Shown here one piece after another: positions 9,213-18,034 of a stretch of DNA of 61,943 bases. Each line of letters opens with the position of its first letter. The first letter of the stretch is position 1. A program made the position numbers and the translations under genes. The stretch is from an uncultured Algibacter sp. Its GTDB lineage: Bacteria > Bacteroidota > Bacteroidia > Flavobacteriales > Flavobacteriaceae. The notes below the pieces were generated by a model. The model was given only the letters and a program-made list of their open reading frames with translations. It did no database searches and was not told where the DNA came from. Location: positions 1 through 61,943 of the forward strand of contig NZ_CANLZX010000022.1 in the NCBI RefSeq assembly GCF_947495675.1. Reading direction: 5' to 3'.

Positions 9213-10361
9213 TTAAAGTATATCGCTACTTAAAAATATAATTTCTTTTTCTAGAAATTCTTTAAAATTATTTTCGGCTGGATGCCCAAGATAAGGCACA
9301 TGAAAAAATGTGGTCATATCATTTCGCCATACCATGGTATAAGTAATACTACTAGCTCTTATAGCTTTATATAAACTTTGTGTCCACCATGTATTATCTA
9401 CCACATTTTCCAAACCAGTTTCTGTTAGTGCAAAAAGCATGTTTTTTTCTAGAGCTATATCTTCTACAATTTTTAAATTTCTTATTGCACTATTTAAAAA
9501 GTTTCTATTTCTAAAATCGTAGACGTCTATACCTAACATATCAACAAATTGGTCACCTGGATAATTTTTTAAGTATTGTGCTTTGTTAGAAACTAAGTTA
9601 GGTGCGTATACATATATAAGATTGTGTACATTAAAATCTTCCGATAGAATTTTGATAGTATCTTTCCAAAGTTGAACGAAATTTTCTGTAGTTCTATAAC
9701 CTTCTCCCCAGAAAAAAAAATTACCATTCATTTCGTGCCAAGGTCTAAATAACACGGGTATGGAATTACCATGAGCATCTACCAATTTATTAAGTAATCT
9801 TGCAGCTCGTGCTAAACGCTCTATATATTCTTGACGAAATTCTCCTCCTTCCAAGAACTTTGCTACTACACCGTTAAAAATTTCTTCTCCGCTTGCATTG
9901 TATCCTTGCGGATTAACGTGGTGCCAACTCATTGTAATTATACTTCCGTTTTCATGTGCTTCTATTACTGCTTTAGTAAATCTATTAATAAATTCATCTA
10001 GAAAAGATCCAGAAGTATTTGAATCTGGTTGGAGACTAATTAATTCTAAATCGAAACCTGCTATAGCAGGATAATCCCCTGTTACTGGAAAAAAATCTGG
10101 TTGCAACTTGTCTGATACTGGAAAATCATTACCAGTTCCGAAGGGTTGTTGTTGGCCAAAAGCAATCCCTTTTTGTGTGATGTTTATTAGCCTATCGTAT
10201 AAATCTTTAGCTTGTTGATTTAAATTAGGGTCTGCAAAATTATTTGGACTTGTAATAACCAAAGGTGCACGTACAGCATTTATATCAAATAAATCATCTT
10301 CTTTTTCGCAACTAGTACTAATAAACAAGGTAAGTAATACAATTAGGGTTGATTTTTTCAT
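9213..10361 (-). CDS. Glycoside hydrolase family 26 (beta-mannanase-like) lipoprotein
   Basis: Family 26 enzymes are mainly endo-beta-1,4-mannanases. The 382-residue product starts with a lipoprotein signal ending in ISTSC (Cys18). The following EKEDD resembles the Lys-acidic surface-export signal described in Flavobacteriia. Family motifs are SWHHVNP (146-152), the acid/base Glu210 in FRPWHEMNG with FFFW after it, and the likely nucleophile Glu314 in ALTETG. The frame reaches up to 10397, but the ATG at 10361 gives a proper signal peptide. It stands alone, with no SusC/D pair or other carbohydrate genes nearby, so it is not part of a classical polysaccharide utilisation locus here. Exact substrate is not shown. 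Confidence 0.85.
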   Translation of the reverse strand: MKKSTLIVLLTLFISTSCEKEDDLFDINAVRAPLVITSPNNFADPNLNQQAKDLYDRLINITQKGIAFGQQQPFGTGNDFPVSDKLQPDFFPVTGDYPAIAGFDLELISLQPDSNTSGSFLDEFINRFTKAVIEAHENGSIITMSWHHVNPQGYNASGEEIFNGVVAKFLEGGEFRQEYIERLARAARLLNKLVDAHGNSIPVLFRPWHEMNGNFFFWGEGYRTTENFVQLWKDTIKILSEDFNVHNLIYVYAPNLVSNKAQYLKNYPGDQFVDMLGIDVYDFRNRNFLNSAIRNLKIVEDIALEKNMLFALTETGLENVVDNTWWTQSLYKAIRASSITYTMVWRNDMTTFFHVPYLGHPAENNFKEFLEKEIIFLSSDIL

Positions 10362-10730
10362 GGAATTTTTGTCGTTTAATTTTACATTTCTTAACATAAC
10401 CTTAAAAACCTAAACTAATTTTTAATGATTAAATATATTTTTACTTATAAATAACTAAGCGTTTAGTTTGAGTGAATAAGAGCAAATAAACATAAGGATT
10501 ATTTAAAAACATCGAAAGTTTAAATAGAGATATGAAAACTCATAAAAAATAGTTTTAACCACTTATGCGATACTCAAATAATTTAATAACATGTGACTTA
10601 CTAATAATTTTAGCGTCTAATAATTAAAGGATTAAAAATAATTTAATCTTTTTTGTAACAAAAAGTAACAATATTGCGTATAACTATTGAACGACCTATT
10701 TATTCACAATTAAATTCAGGACAACATTAG
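10362..10730. other. Intergenic region between divergent GH26 gene and rpoD
   Basis: This 369-base AT-rich stretch holds the promoters of two divergent genes. No ORF or RNA gene was recognised. A stretch near 10650-10676 (TTTTGTAAC ... AATATTGCG) resembles a weak Bacteroidota promoter pointing at rpoD but departs from TAnnTTTG, so it is not called. Confidence 0.5.
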
Positions 10731-11594
10731 ATGAGACAACTTAAAATTACGAAGCAGGTAACCAATAGAGAAACCGCTTCGTTAGATAAATATCTACAGG
10801 AAATTGGTAAGGTTGATTTAATTACAGCCGATGAGGAAGTTGAATTAGCACAACGTATTAAAGCTGGCGATCAGATAGCTTTAGAGAAATTAACAAAAGC
10901 TAATTTACGTTTCGTAGTATCTGTTGCTAAACAATACCAAAATCAAGGCTTAACATTACCAGATTTAATTAATGAAGGTAATCTAGGTTTAATTAAAGCT
11001 GCACAACGTTTTGATGAAACACGTGGTTTTAAATTTATATCGTACGCCGTTTGGTGGATTCGCCAATCGATTCTTCAAGCATTAGCTGAGCAATCGCGTA
11101 TTGTACGTTTACCTTTAAACAAAATTGGTTCTATTAACAAGATTAATAAAACATTTGCTTTTTTAGAGCAAAGTCATGAACGCCCACCTTCTGCTGAAGA
11201 AATAGCAAAAGAGTTGGATATGACAATTAACGATGTTAAAGAGTCTATGAAAAACTCTGGACGTCACGTAAGTATGGATGCACCTTTAGTTGAAGGTGAA
11301 GATTCTAATTTATATGATGTATTAAACTCTGGTGAGTCACCAAATCCAGATAGAGAGTTATTACACGAATCTTTACGTACAGAAATTGAGCGTGCTTTAG
11401 AAACATTAACACCTCGTGAAGCAGATGTTATTCGTTTATACTTTGGTTTAGGTAACCAACACCCAATGACTTTAGAAGAAATTGGTGAGACTTTCGATTT
11501 AACTCGTGAGCGTGTAAGACAAATTAAGGAAAAAGCTATTCGTAGACTAAAACATACTTCTAGAAGTAAAATATTAAAAACATATTTAGGTTAG
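10731..11594 (+). CDS. rpoD: RNA polymerase primary sigma factor (sigma-70, RpoD/SigA type)
   Basis: This is the housekeeping sigma factor. The 287 residues cover region 1.2 ([10 protein letters not shown]), region 2 ([13 protein letters not shown] and [15 protein letters not shown], the promoter-melting helix), region 3 ([11 protein letters not shown]) and region 4 with the -35-binding helix-turn-helix ([19 protein letters not shown]). Region 1.1 is absent, the normal short form in Bacteroidota, whose promoters use TTTG and TAnnTTTG elements instead of the enterobacterial ones. A strong terminator follows, so it is probably monocistronic. Confidence 0.97.
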   Translation: MRQLKITKQVTNRETASLDKYLQEIGKVDLITADEEVELAQRIKAGDQIALEKLTKANLRFVVSVAKQYQNQGLTLPDLINEGNLGLIKAAQRFDETRGFKFISYAVWWIRQSILQALAEQSRIVRLPLNKIGSINKINKTFAFLEQSHERPPSAEEIAKELDMTINDVKESMKNSGRHVSMDAPLVEGEDSNLYDVLNSGESPNPDRELLHESLRTEIERALETLTPREADVIRLYFGLGNQHPMTLEEIGETFDLTRERVRQIKEKAIRRLKHTSRSKILKTYLG

Positions 11595-11670
11595 TAATCA
11601 CTAAAAATTACGACTAAATTACAGTAACAACAGTTACAAAACATAACTGTTCGTTTTTTGATTGATGAAA

Positions 11671-11706
11671 GAACCCGCGGCTGATTACCGCGGGTTTATT
11701 TTTATT
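11671..11706 (+). terminator. Terminator after rpoD
   Basis: AACCCGCGG (11672-11680) pairs with CCGCGGGTT (11688-11696) around a 7-base loop, followed by TTATTTTTATTTT. Confidence 0.9.
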
Positions 11707-11778
11707 TTATAACTTCGTAATAAATAAACAAATTATTATTTTAACCAACTTAATAAACCAAAACCCTCTTAACCCAAA

Positions 11779-12189
11779 ATGCTTAAAACCATATGTTACA
11801 TTAGTGACTCTAGAGAATATGAGTCTATAGAAGATATTAAAAAAATATACTTAAAGGCAAAACAAAATAATTTAAAACGAAATATTACGGGTATTTTAAT
11901 ATACCACAATGGTAATTATTTACAAGTACTAGAAGGCATTGAAGAACATGTTGATATGACTTACGAAAAAATTAGATTTGACACAAGACATAAAAATATT
12001 ATCAAAGTAATTAACAACAATATTGAACAACGGATATTTGAAGATTACAATTTCGGTTTTTCTATAGTAAAGAGCAGCCAAGAATTTAATGAATTAAATG
12101 AATATCTTAACTGGTTAAAACAAGCAGACAATAAAATAGCAAATAAAGTAATTTTAATGGTTGAAAATTTTATAAGCATCATTAGCTAA
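11779..12189 (+). CDS. Single-domain BLUF blue-light sensor protein
   Basis: BLUF domains bind FAD and respond to blue light through hydrogen-bond rearrangement. The 136 residues are one BLUF domain (about 3-95) plus a short helical tail, with no effector domain. Tyr7 (ICYIS), Asn31 and Gln49 (GNYLQVLEG) sit at the same spacing as Tyr8, Asn32 and Gln50 of cyanobacterial PixD, as recalled. ITGILIYHNG is a strong family signature. The usual Trp and Met near the end of the domain appear replaced: the region reads EDYNFGF, giving Tyr90 and Phe92. It lies alone between rpoD and rpe, so its partner protein is unknown. Confidence 0.9.
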   Translation: MLKTICYISDSREYESIEDIKKIYLKAKQNNLKRNITGILIYHNGNYLQVLEGIEEHVDMTYEKIRFDTRHKNIIKVINNNIEQRIFEDYNFGFSIVKSSQEFNELNEYLNWLKQADNKIANKVILMVENFISIIS

Positions 12190-12206
12190 ATAGATTCTAA
12201 AACAAT

Positions 12207-12214
12207 TACTTTTG
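12207..12214 (+). promoter_or_regulatory. Bacteroidota -7 box of rpe
   Basis: TACTTTTG matches TAnnTTTG and ends 22 bases before the rpe ATG. No convincing -33 element was seen. Confidence 0.5.
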
Positions 12215-12236
12215 CATTATATTTTAACAAAAAAAA

Positions 12237-12899
12237 ATGAATTCTAAATTAATTGCACCCTCAATACTGGCAGCAGATTTTGCGAACCTACAACGTGACA
12301 TAGAAATGGTTAACAAAAGTGATGCCGATTGGTTTCATATTGATATTATGGATGGTGTTTTTGTTCCAAATATTTCTTTTGGCATGCCAGTTTTACAAGC
12401 CATTAGCAAACACGCCAACAAAACTATAGATGTGCACTTAATGATTGTAGATCCTGATAGATATATTAAAACTTTTGCTGATTTAGGGAGCAATGTATTA
12501 ACTGTTCATTTTGAGGCTTGCACACATTTACACAGAACACTACAAGCTATTAAAGCAGAAGGTATGAAAGCTGGTGTAGCCCTGAATCCTCATACAAATA
12601 TTAACCTCTTAGAAGATACTATTAACGATATTGATTTAGTATGTGTTATGAGTGTTAATCCTGGTTTTGGAGGTCAAAGTTTTATAGAAAACACATATAA
12701 CAAGGTAAAACAACTCAAAGAGTTGATTTCAAGAAAAGGTGCTTCTACCAAAATTCAAATTGATGGCGGAGTCACTAATAAGAACGCTAAACATTTGGTT
12801 GATGCTGGTGCAGATGTATTGGTAGCCGGTAGTTATGTTTTTAAAAGTAGCAATCAACCTGAAACTATTAAAGATTTAAAGATACTTGCCAATTCTTAA
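12237..12899 (+). CDS. rpe: Ribulose-phosphate 3-epimerase
   Basis: The enzyme interconverts ribulose 5-phosphate and xylulose 5-phosphate in the pentose phosphate pathway. The 220-residue TIM barrel has the usual length. Visible motifs are APSILAADFANL, the metal-site HIDIMDGVFVPN (His34, Asp36), DVHLMI (His67), VNPGFGGQ, and QIDGGV with Asp176. Its last four bases overlap the end of the convergent CBS gene. It has its own -7 box and stands alone on this strand. Confidence 0.97.
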   Translation: MNSKLIAPSILAADFANLQRDIEMVNKSDADWFHIDIMDGVFVPNISFGMPVLQAISKHANKTIDVHLMIVDPDRYIKTFADLGSNVLTVHFEACTHLHRTLQAIKAEGMKAGVALNPHTNINLLEDTINDIDLVCVMSVNPGFGGQSFIENTYNKVKQLKELISRKGASTKIQIDGGVTNKNAKHLVDAGADVLVAGSYVFKSSNQPETIKDLKILANS

Positions 12900-13312
12900 A
12901 TTAGTTTTACTAAGTAGTTTAATAAATCGGTTGAAGTCACTATTCCAATTAAGTTTCCATCATCAACTATTGGCAAAGCATGAAATTCGTTTTTTGCTAA
13001 AATTTTAGCCACATCTTTTATAGAAGTATCACTTGTAACGGTTACAACATCTTTAACCATAACTTGCTCAATTGTAAACGAATTAAATACTACAGAATCA
13101 ACAGATTTGCTTTCTTCTGATGATTCAGCATAACTAATACGCATTAAATCTGTATAACTTAACATTCCAACTATAATATCATTAGACACAACAGGTATAT
13201 GCCTAATTCTATATCTATTAAATAAATCTTCTACTCTTTCTAAATCTTCTTCTGTTGTTATCGCAATAATGTTTTTAGTCATTATTGTAGAAACTGGCAC
13301 ATGCGATTTCAT
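12896..13312 (-). CDS. CBS-domain pair protein (paralogue A)
   Basis: The 138 residues are two CBS motifs (about 4-62 and 78-138) with no other domain. Tandem CBS pairs usually bind adenine nucleotides and act as sensors. Repeated features are IRHIPVVS...VGMLSYTDLMRIS in the first half and EFHALPIVDDG...GIVTSTDLL in the second. By eye about half its residues match the next gene upstream, so the two are a tandem duplication. The target is unknown. The gene converges on rpe with a 4-base overlap. Confidence 0.85.
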   Translation of the reverse strand: MKSHVPVSTIMTKNIIAITTEEDLERVEDLFNRYRIRHIPVVSNDIIVGMLSYTDLMRISYAESSEESKSVDSVVFNSFTIEQVMVKDVVTVTSDTSIKDVAKILAKNEFHALPIVDDGNLIGIVTSTDLLNYLVKLI

Positions 13313-13396
13313 GATTTTTATAATTTAAATTATTAAACAAAACTACTTGCTAACAAGAGGCTTTATGTCATAAATACCATTTTTTTAATAATTGAC

Positions 13397-13816
13397 TTAA
13401 AATTGCTTTAATAAGTATTTTATTAGGTCTGTAGTCGTTACTATACCTACCAACTTATTATTATCAACAACTGGTAGCGCATGGAATTCTTTTGTAGCTA
13501 ATACTTCTGCAACTTCTTTTATGGAGTTCGATGAAGATACAGTTTCAATACTTCTTTTCATTACTTGCCCAATAGTAAATGTATTATAAACCATCAGATC
13601 TGCAGAACTATCATTATCATTAGTAACATCTGCAAAACTTAATCTAAGTAAATCTGTATAACTTAACATGCCAATAATTAATTCCCCACTAACAACAGGA
13701 ATATGTCTTATTTTATGATGCTTAAAAAGTTGCTCTGCGGTTTCTAAATTATCTGTTTTTTTTAATGTAATAACATCCTGTGTCATTATCATCGAAATTG
13801 GTTCTTTTCTTATCAT
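13397..13816 (-). CDS. CBS-domain pair protein (paralogue B)
   Basis: This is a 139-residue protein made of two CBS motifs, parallel to its downstream neighbour: IRHIPVVSGELIIGMLSYTDL, then EFHALPVVDNNKLVGIVTTTDL. Eighty-four bases separate the two genes on the same strand, consistent with co-transcription. The central linker (residues ~65-78, rich in Asp/Asn/Ser) is the most different part between the copies. Nucleotide sensing is known for the domain family. The regulated process is not visible here. Confidence 0.85.
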   Translation of the reverse strand: MIRKEPISMIMTQDVITLKKTDNLETAEQLFKHHKIRHIPVVSGELIIGMLSYTDLLRLSFADVTNDNDSSADLMVYNTFTIGQVMKRSIETVSSSNSIKEVAEVLATKEFHALPVVDNNKLVGIVTTTDLIKYLLKQF

Positions 13817-13921
13817 GACATTAAAGTTTTGTTTAGTTTCCTAAAATTACTAAACCAAAACTTGAAATAGTATGATAAATATCATGACAGATTTAATAGC
13901 AGTTATCTTTTACTTTTAAAA

Positions 13922-13956
13922 TAAAAAAATCTCACATGACAAATTCAAGTGAGACT
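13922..13956 (-). terminator. Terminator after tRNA-Arg
   Basis: TCTCAC and GTGAGA form a stem. On the minus strand it is followed by a run of seven T. It lies just past the 3' end of the tRNA-Arg gene. Confidence 0.65.
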
Positions 13957-13968
13957 TTATTTTATTAG

Positions 13969-14042
13969 TGACCCCGACAGGATTCAAACCTGTAACCCTC
14001 AGAGCCGAAATCTGATGCGCTATTCAGTTGCGCCACGGGGCC
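13969..14042 (-). tRNA. tRNA-Arg, anticodon TCG
   Basis: On the minus strand a 74-base cloverleaf can be folded: acceptor GGCCCCG with CGGGGTC plus discriminator A, D-arm GCGC...GCGC, anticodon stem TCAGA/TCTGA with loop TTTCGGC (anticodon TCG), and T-arm ACAGG-TTTGAAT-CCTGT. CCA is not encoded. It starts 24 bases after the yqeY stop and is probably co-transcribed with it. Confidence 0.95.
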
Positions 14043-14066
14043 ATTATTAGTTAAAAGTAAATTATC

Positions 14067-14516
14067 TTAAGATAATTTAGCTTTAACTATGTTAGATATA
14101 GTTTTCCCATCAGCTTGTCCAGCTAATTGTTTACTTACCATACCCATGACTTTCCCCATATCTTTCATACCCTCTGCTCCTACTTGATCTATAGTAGCAA
14201 TAACAACTTTTTCAATTTCTTCATCGGTTAATGCTTCTGGTAAAAACTGGCTTATAACTTCTGCTTCATCTATTTCTGGCAAAGCTAGATCCTTTCTATC
14301 TTGCTCTAAATAAATAGCAGCACTATCTTTACGTTGCTTAACTAATTTTTGAAGTATTTTAAGCTCTTGTTCTTCTGTTAAATCTTCTTTAGCACCACTT
14401 TCTGTCTGTGCTAATAAAATAGCCGATTTAACAGCTCTTAACGCCGTTAAAGCAGTTTGATCTTTTGACTTCATAGCTAGTTTTAAAGCTGACATTACTT
14501 CTTGTTGTAAACCCAT
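14067..14516 (-). CDS. yqeY: GatB/YqeY domain protein
   Basis: YqeY proteins resemble the tRNA-binding tail domain of the GatB amidotransferase subunit. Their exact role is not established. The 149 residues have the usual length, with TALRAVKSAIL near the start, KQRKDSAAIYLEQDRKDLA in the middle, and the C-terminal MKDMGKVMGMVSKQLAGQADGK motif. The gene lies after the ftsZ terminator and 24 bases upstream of tRNA-Arg, a context that fits a tRNA link but does not prove one. Confidence 0.9.
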   Translation of the reverse strand: MGLQQEVMSALKLAMKSKDQTALTALRAVKSAILLAQTESGAKEDLTEEQELKILQKLVKQRKDSAAIYLEQDRKDLALPEIDEAEVISQFLPEALTDEEIEKVVIATIDQVGAEGMKDMGKVMGMVSKQLAGQADGKTISNIVKAKLS

Positions 14517-14588
14517 AATTTTTAAATATTTACCGAATGCGAAGATAAAAAAAAGATTCCCTCATTCGGTAGAATAAGAAATTTAAAA

Positions 14589-14626
14589 AATAAAAAACCC
14601 GAAAAGTTGAGGGAACTTTTCGGGTT
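14589..14626 (-). terminator. Terminator of the division and cell-wall cluster (after ftsZ)
   Basis: AACCCGAAAAGTT (14596-14608) pairs perfectly with AACTTTTCGGGTT (14614-14626) around a 5-base loop. On the minus strand it is followed by a T run. It separates ftsZ from yqeY. Confidence 0.9.
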
Positions 14627-14659
14627 ACTAAATAACACACTAGGTTAAATACATATTAA

Positions 14660-16663
14660 TCAATCTACATTATCATGAAGAAATGAATTATTACTTCTTA
14701 ATTGAATATCATCATTATCATCTATACCTATACTTGTTCTTGACATATCTGTTTCAGATGAATGCTTTGCATCATTTAAATCTACACCTTGTCTCTTATA
14801 AGCTGGTACTTTTTCTATATCATCAATTTTTGCATTATTGAATTTATAATTGAAATCTTTCATCTTACGTCTGCGCTCTTCAGCACGTTCTTTCAGTAAT
14901 TCAGAAATTGGACTATTCATTGGGTCGATTTCTTCAGTTTCTTCTTCATTTATAGAAGGCTCAACAACTACTTTCTTTTCAAAAACAACCTCTTCATCAA
15001 CTTCTTCTAAAACTTCTTTTACAGCTTTTTGTGATTTATTAATAGATGACTCTACTTCAACATAATCATCTAATGCATATCTAATATCTCCTTCTTCATT
15101 AGTTTCATTTACTGTTATTAACTCAACATAATCATTTACTGCAATATCCTTAATATCATCAGTTAAGTCATGAGAAATAATATCTTCTTGTATTTCTTCT
15201 ACTTCTTCCTCTACTTCTTTACTTGATGTAGACAATGGTAAATCAAAGGTTAATGTTATTTGTTGCTCTTCTTCAATATAATCTGAAATAACTTCAATAT
15301 CCTGAACATTTTCAATATCTGTAGCCATTCTAGTTACTGGCTTGATAATAAAATCTTCGTCTTCTTTAACATTGGGGATATTAGCCTTTACCTCATCATA
15401 AACAACATTAATGTTTTTTATGATTTCTGAAGTTGGTATTATTTTAAAATCATCATCTACTTCTACTTCTTTAACCTCTTCTTTTTTCTTAAAAATGGTT
15501 GTTTCTTCTGGTTCTATATCTAAAGTGTGACGAACAATTGGTGCCTCTTTCTTTTCTTCTAATACTATTATAGGCTCTATAACAACTGGTTCTTTAACCT
15601 TTGATTCTAAATCTTGTTCTTCACTTAAAGAATGTACTACTTTTTTAGTTTCAGTATTAGAAATTTCATCTTGTTGTTCAATGTTAAACCCAGTTGCTAT
15701 GATTGTTACTGCAATAGATTCTTCTAGAGATTCATCTTCACCAACACCCATAATAATGTTTGCGCCATGACCAGCTTCGTTTTGAATATGATCATTAATT
15801 TCTCCTATTTCATCAATAGTTATTTCTTGTGCACCAGAAACGATTAGCAGCAATACATTTTTAGCACCTGTAATTTTATTGTCGTTTAATAAAGGTGAAT
15901 CAAGTGCATTACGAATAGCATCTTGAGCACGATTTTGACCAGATGCCAAGGCAGATCCCATAATAGCAGTACCACTATTACTTAATACCGTTTTAGCATC
16001 ACGTAAATCAATATTTTGTGTGTAATGATGTGTAATAACTTCGGCTATACCACGAGCAGCAGTAGATAACACTTCATCAGCTTTCGAGAAACCTGCTTTA
16101 AACCCAAGGTTTCCGTAAACTTCGCGAAGTTTATTATTATTAATTACAATTAAAGAGTCAACAACATCTCTTAACTTTTCAATACCTTTTTGTGATTGCT
16201 CAATACGCATTCTTCCTTCAAACTGAAAAGGCATAGTTACAATACCTACTGTTAAAATATCTAAATCTTTAGCCATTTTAGCAATAATTGGAGCAGCCCC
16301 TGTTCCTGTTCCACCTCCCATTCCGGCAGTAATAAAGACCATTTTAGTATTAGAATCTAGCATTTGAGAAATATCATCAAAACTCTCAACTGCAGATTGC
16401 TCACCTATGTCTGGATTAGCGCCAGCTCCTAACCCTTCGGTTAAGTTTAACCCTAATTGTATTTTATTTGGCACACCACTATTTTGTAGTGCTTGTGCAT
16501 CTGTATTACAGATATAAAAATCTACACCTTTAATTCCTTGTTGGAACATGTGATTAATGGCATTACTCCCACCACCACCAACACCGATGACTTTAATGAC
16601 ATTTGATTGATTTTTAGGCAAATCAAATGAAATGCTTGTTTCGAATTCTTTTTTGCTGCTCAT
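14660..16663 (-). CDS. ftsZ: Cell division protein FtsZ with long acidic C-terminal region
   Basis: FtsZ is the tubulin-like GTPase that forms the division ring. Residues ~20-330 are the GTPase core, with GVGGGGSNAINHM and the tubulin signature GGGTGTGAAP. At 667 residues it is far longer than the ~380 of E. coli. Residues ~335-600 are a Glu/Asp/Val-rich linker, probably disordered. A tail peptide DIEKVPAYKRQGV (about 615-627) resembles the FtsA-binding tail (PAFLRKQ in E. coli), but 40 more residues follow it. Long linkers are usual in Flavobacteriaceae. It is the last gene of the cluster, 57 bases after ftsA. Confidence 0.97.
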   Translation of the reverse strand: MSSKKEFETSISFDLPKNQSNVIKVIGVGGGGSNAINHMFQQGIKGVDFYICNTDAQALQNSGVPNKIQLGLNLTEGLGAGANPDIGEQSAVESFDDISQMLDSNTKMVFITAGMGGGTGTGAAPIIAKMAKDLDILTVGIVTMPFQFEGRMRIEQSQKGIEKLRDVVDSLIVINNNKLREVYGNLGFKAGFSKADEVLSTAARGIAEVITHHYTQNIDLRDAKTVLSNSGTAIMGSALASGQNRAQDAIRNALDSPLLNDNKITGAKNVLLLIVSGAQEITIDEIGEINDHIQNEAGHGANIIMGVGEDESLEESIAVTIIATGFNIEQQDEISNTETKKVVHSLSEEQDLESKVKEPVVIEPIIVLEEKKEAPIVRHTLDIEPEETTIFKKKEEVKEVEVDDDFKIIPTSEIIKNINVVYDEVKANIPNVKEDEDFIIKPVTRMATDIENVQDIEVISDYIEEEQQITLTFDLPLSTSSKEVEEEVEEIQEDIISHDLTDDIKDIAVNDYVELITVNETNEEGDIRYALDDYVEVESSINKSQKAVKEVLEEVDEEVVFEKKVVVEPSINEEETEEIDPMNSPISELLKERAEERRRKMKDFNYKFNNAKIDDIEKVPAYKRQGVDLNDAKHSSETDMSRTSIGIDDNDDIQLRSNNSFLHDNVD

Positions 16664-16720
16664 AAAATTCTGTTTTTATTGGGGTTTTGTACTTAATAAT
16701 TTTTAATTCAATGGATTTAA

Positions 16721-18031
16721 TTACTCTGCGTTATCTAAAAAATCTTTAACGCGTTCTGTTAATTTATCAAGGAATGAGCGTCTTTCCTTAACAGGTTTTT
16801 CTTTAACCTCTTCTACTTCTGGAGCTTCTTCATCATCTACTACATCTTCTTGCTGCTCTATTTTCTTTCTTTCTTGACGCTTTAATCCGTCTAACACTAA
16901 ACCTACAGCTGTTGCGAATAAAGGGCTTGTGATATCATCATCACTATCGCCAGCTAAGTGTTCATTAGGATACCCTATTCTGGTATCCATTCCCGTAATA
17001 TATTCTACTAATTGCTTTAAATGTTTTAATTGACTACCTCCGCCTGTTAAAACAATACCAGCTATTAATTTTTTCTTTTGTTCTTCGTGTCCGTAATTTT
17101 TAATCTCAACATATACTTGCTCAACAATCTCTACTACACGAGCATGGATGATTTTAGACAGATTTTTTAAAGTAATCTCTTTAGGCTCTCTACCTCTTAA
17201 TCCTGGGATAGATACAATCTCATTATCTTTATTTTCACCTGGCCAGGCAGAACCAAATTTTATTTTTAATAATTCGGCTTGTTTTTCAATAATTGAACAA
17301 CCTTCTTTAATATCTTCTGTAATTACATTACCTCCAAAAGGTATTACTGCCGTATGGCGAATTATACCATCTCTAAATATTGCTAAATCTGTTGTTCCTC
17401 CACCTATATCAATTAGTGCGACACCAGCTTCCTTTTCTTCTTGACTTAATACAGCATTTGCTGATGCTAGTGGCTCTAGGGTTATTCCCTCTAAATCAAG
17501 ACCAGAACTTTGTACACAACGCCCAATATTTCTAATAGAAGATACTTGCCCTACTACAACATGGAAATTAGCTTCTAAGCGACCTCCATACATACCAATT
17601 GGCTCTTTTATTTCTGCTTGACCATCAACTTTATACTCTTGTGGTAAAACATGAATAATTTCTTCGCCAGGTAGCATCACTAATTTATGAACTTGGTTAA
17701 TTAATCTATCAATATCTTCTTCATCAATAACAGTTTCAGAATTTGACCGTGTTATGTAATCACTATGCTGTAAACTACGAATATGCTGACCAGCAATACC
17801 TACCGTAACCTCATCAATCTTTAAATCTGCTGCTACTTCTGCTTCTTGAACAGCTTGTTGTATAGACTGAATTGTTTGAGTAATGTTATTTACAACACCT
17901 CTATGTACACCTAAACTTTTAGATTTACCTATACCTAAAATTTCAACCTTGCCGTACTCATTTTTACGACCAATCATTGCCACAATTTTTGTGGTTCCTA
18001 TGTCTAATCCTACTGCTAAATTATGCTCCAT
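16721..18031 (-). CDS. ftsA: Cell division protein FtsA
   Basis: FtsA is the actin-like ATPase that tethers FtsZ to the membrane. The 436 residues show phosphate-binding GLDIGTTKIVAMIG at 9-22, the IDIGGGTTDLAIF phosphate-2 motif near 205, and LTGGGSQL near 325. The C-terminus has a charged linker followed by a likely amphipathic membrane-binding helix (FLDKLTERVKDFLDN). It starts three bases after the ftsQ stop and lies just before ftsZ, the classic order. Confidence 0.97.
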   Translation of the reverse strand: MEHNLAVGLDIGTTKIVAMIGRKNEYGKVEILGIGKSKSLGVHRGVVNNITQTIQSIQQAVQEAEVAADLKIDEVTVGIAGQHIRSLQHSDYITRSNSETVIDEEDIDRLINQVHKLVMLPGEEIIHVLPQEYKVDGQAEIKEPIGMYGGRLEANFHVVVGQVSSIRNIGRCVQSSGLDLEGITLEPLASANAVLSQEEKEAGVALIDIGGGTTDLAIFRDGIIRHTAVIPFGGNVITEDIKEGCSIIEKQAELLKIKFGSAWPGENKDNEIVSIPGLRGREPKEITLKNLSKIIHARVVEIVEQVYVEIKNYGHEEQKKKLIAGIVLTGGGSQLKHLKQLVEYITGMDTRIGYPNEHLAGDSDDDITSPLFATAVGLVLDGLKRQERKKIEQQEDVVDDEEAPEVEEVKEKPVKERRSFLDKLTERVKDFLDNAE

Positions 18032-18034
18032 AGC

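Noticed and set aside
13969..14042. tRNA-Arg as an integration site of a mobile element
   Set aside because: No integrase, direct repeat of the tRNA end or foreign-looking genes lie beside it.
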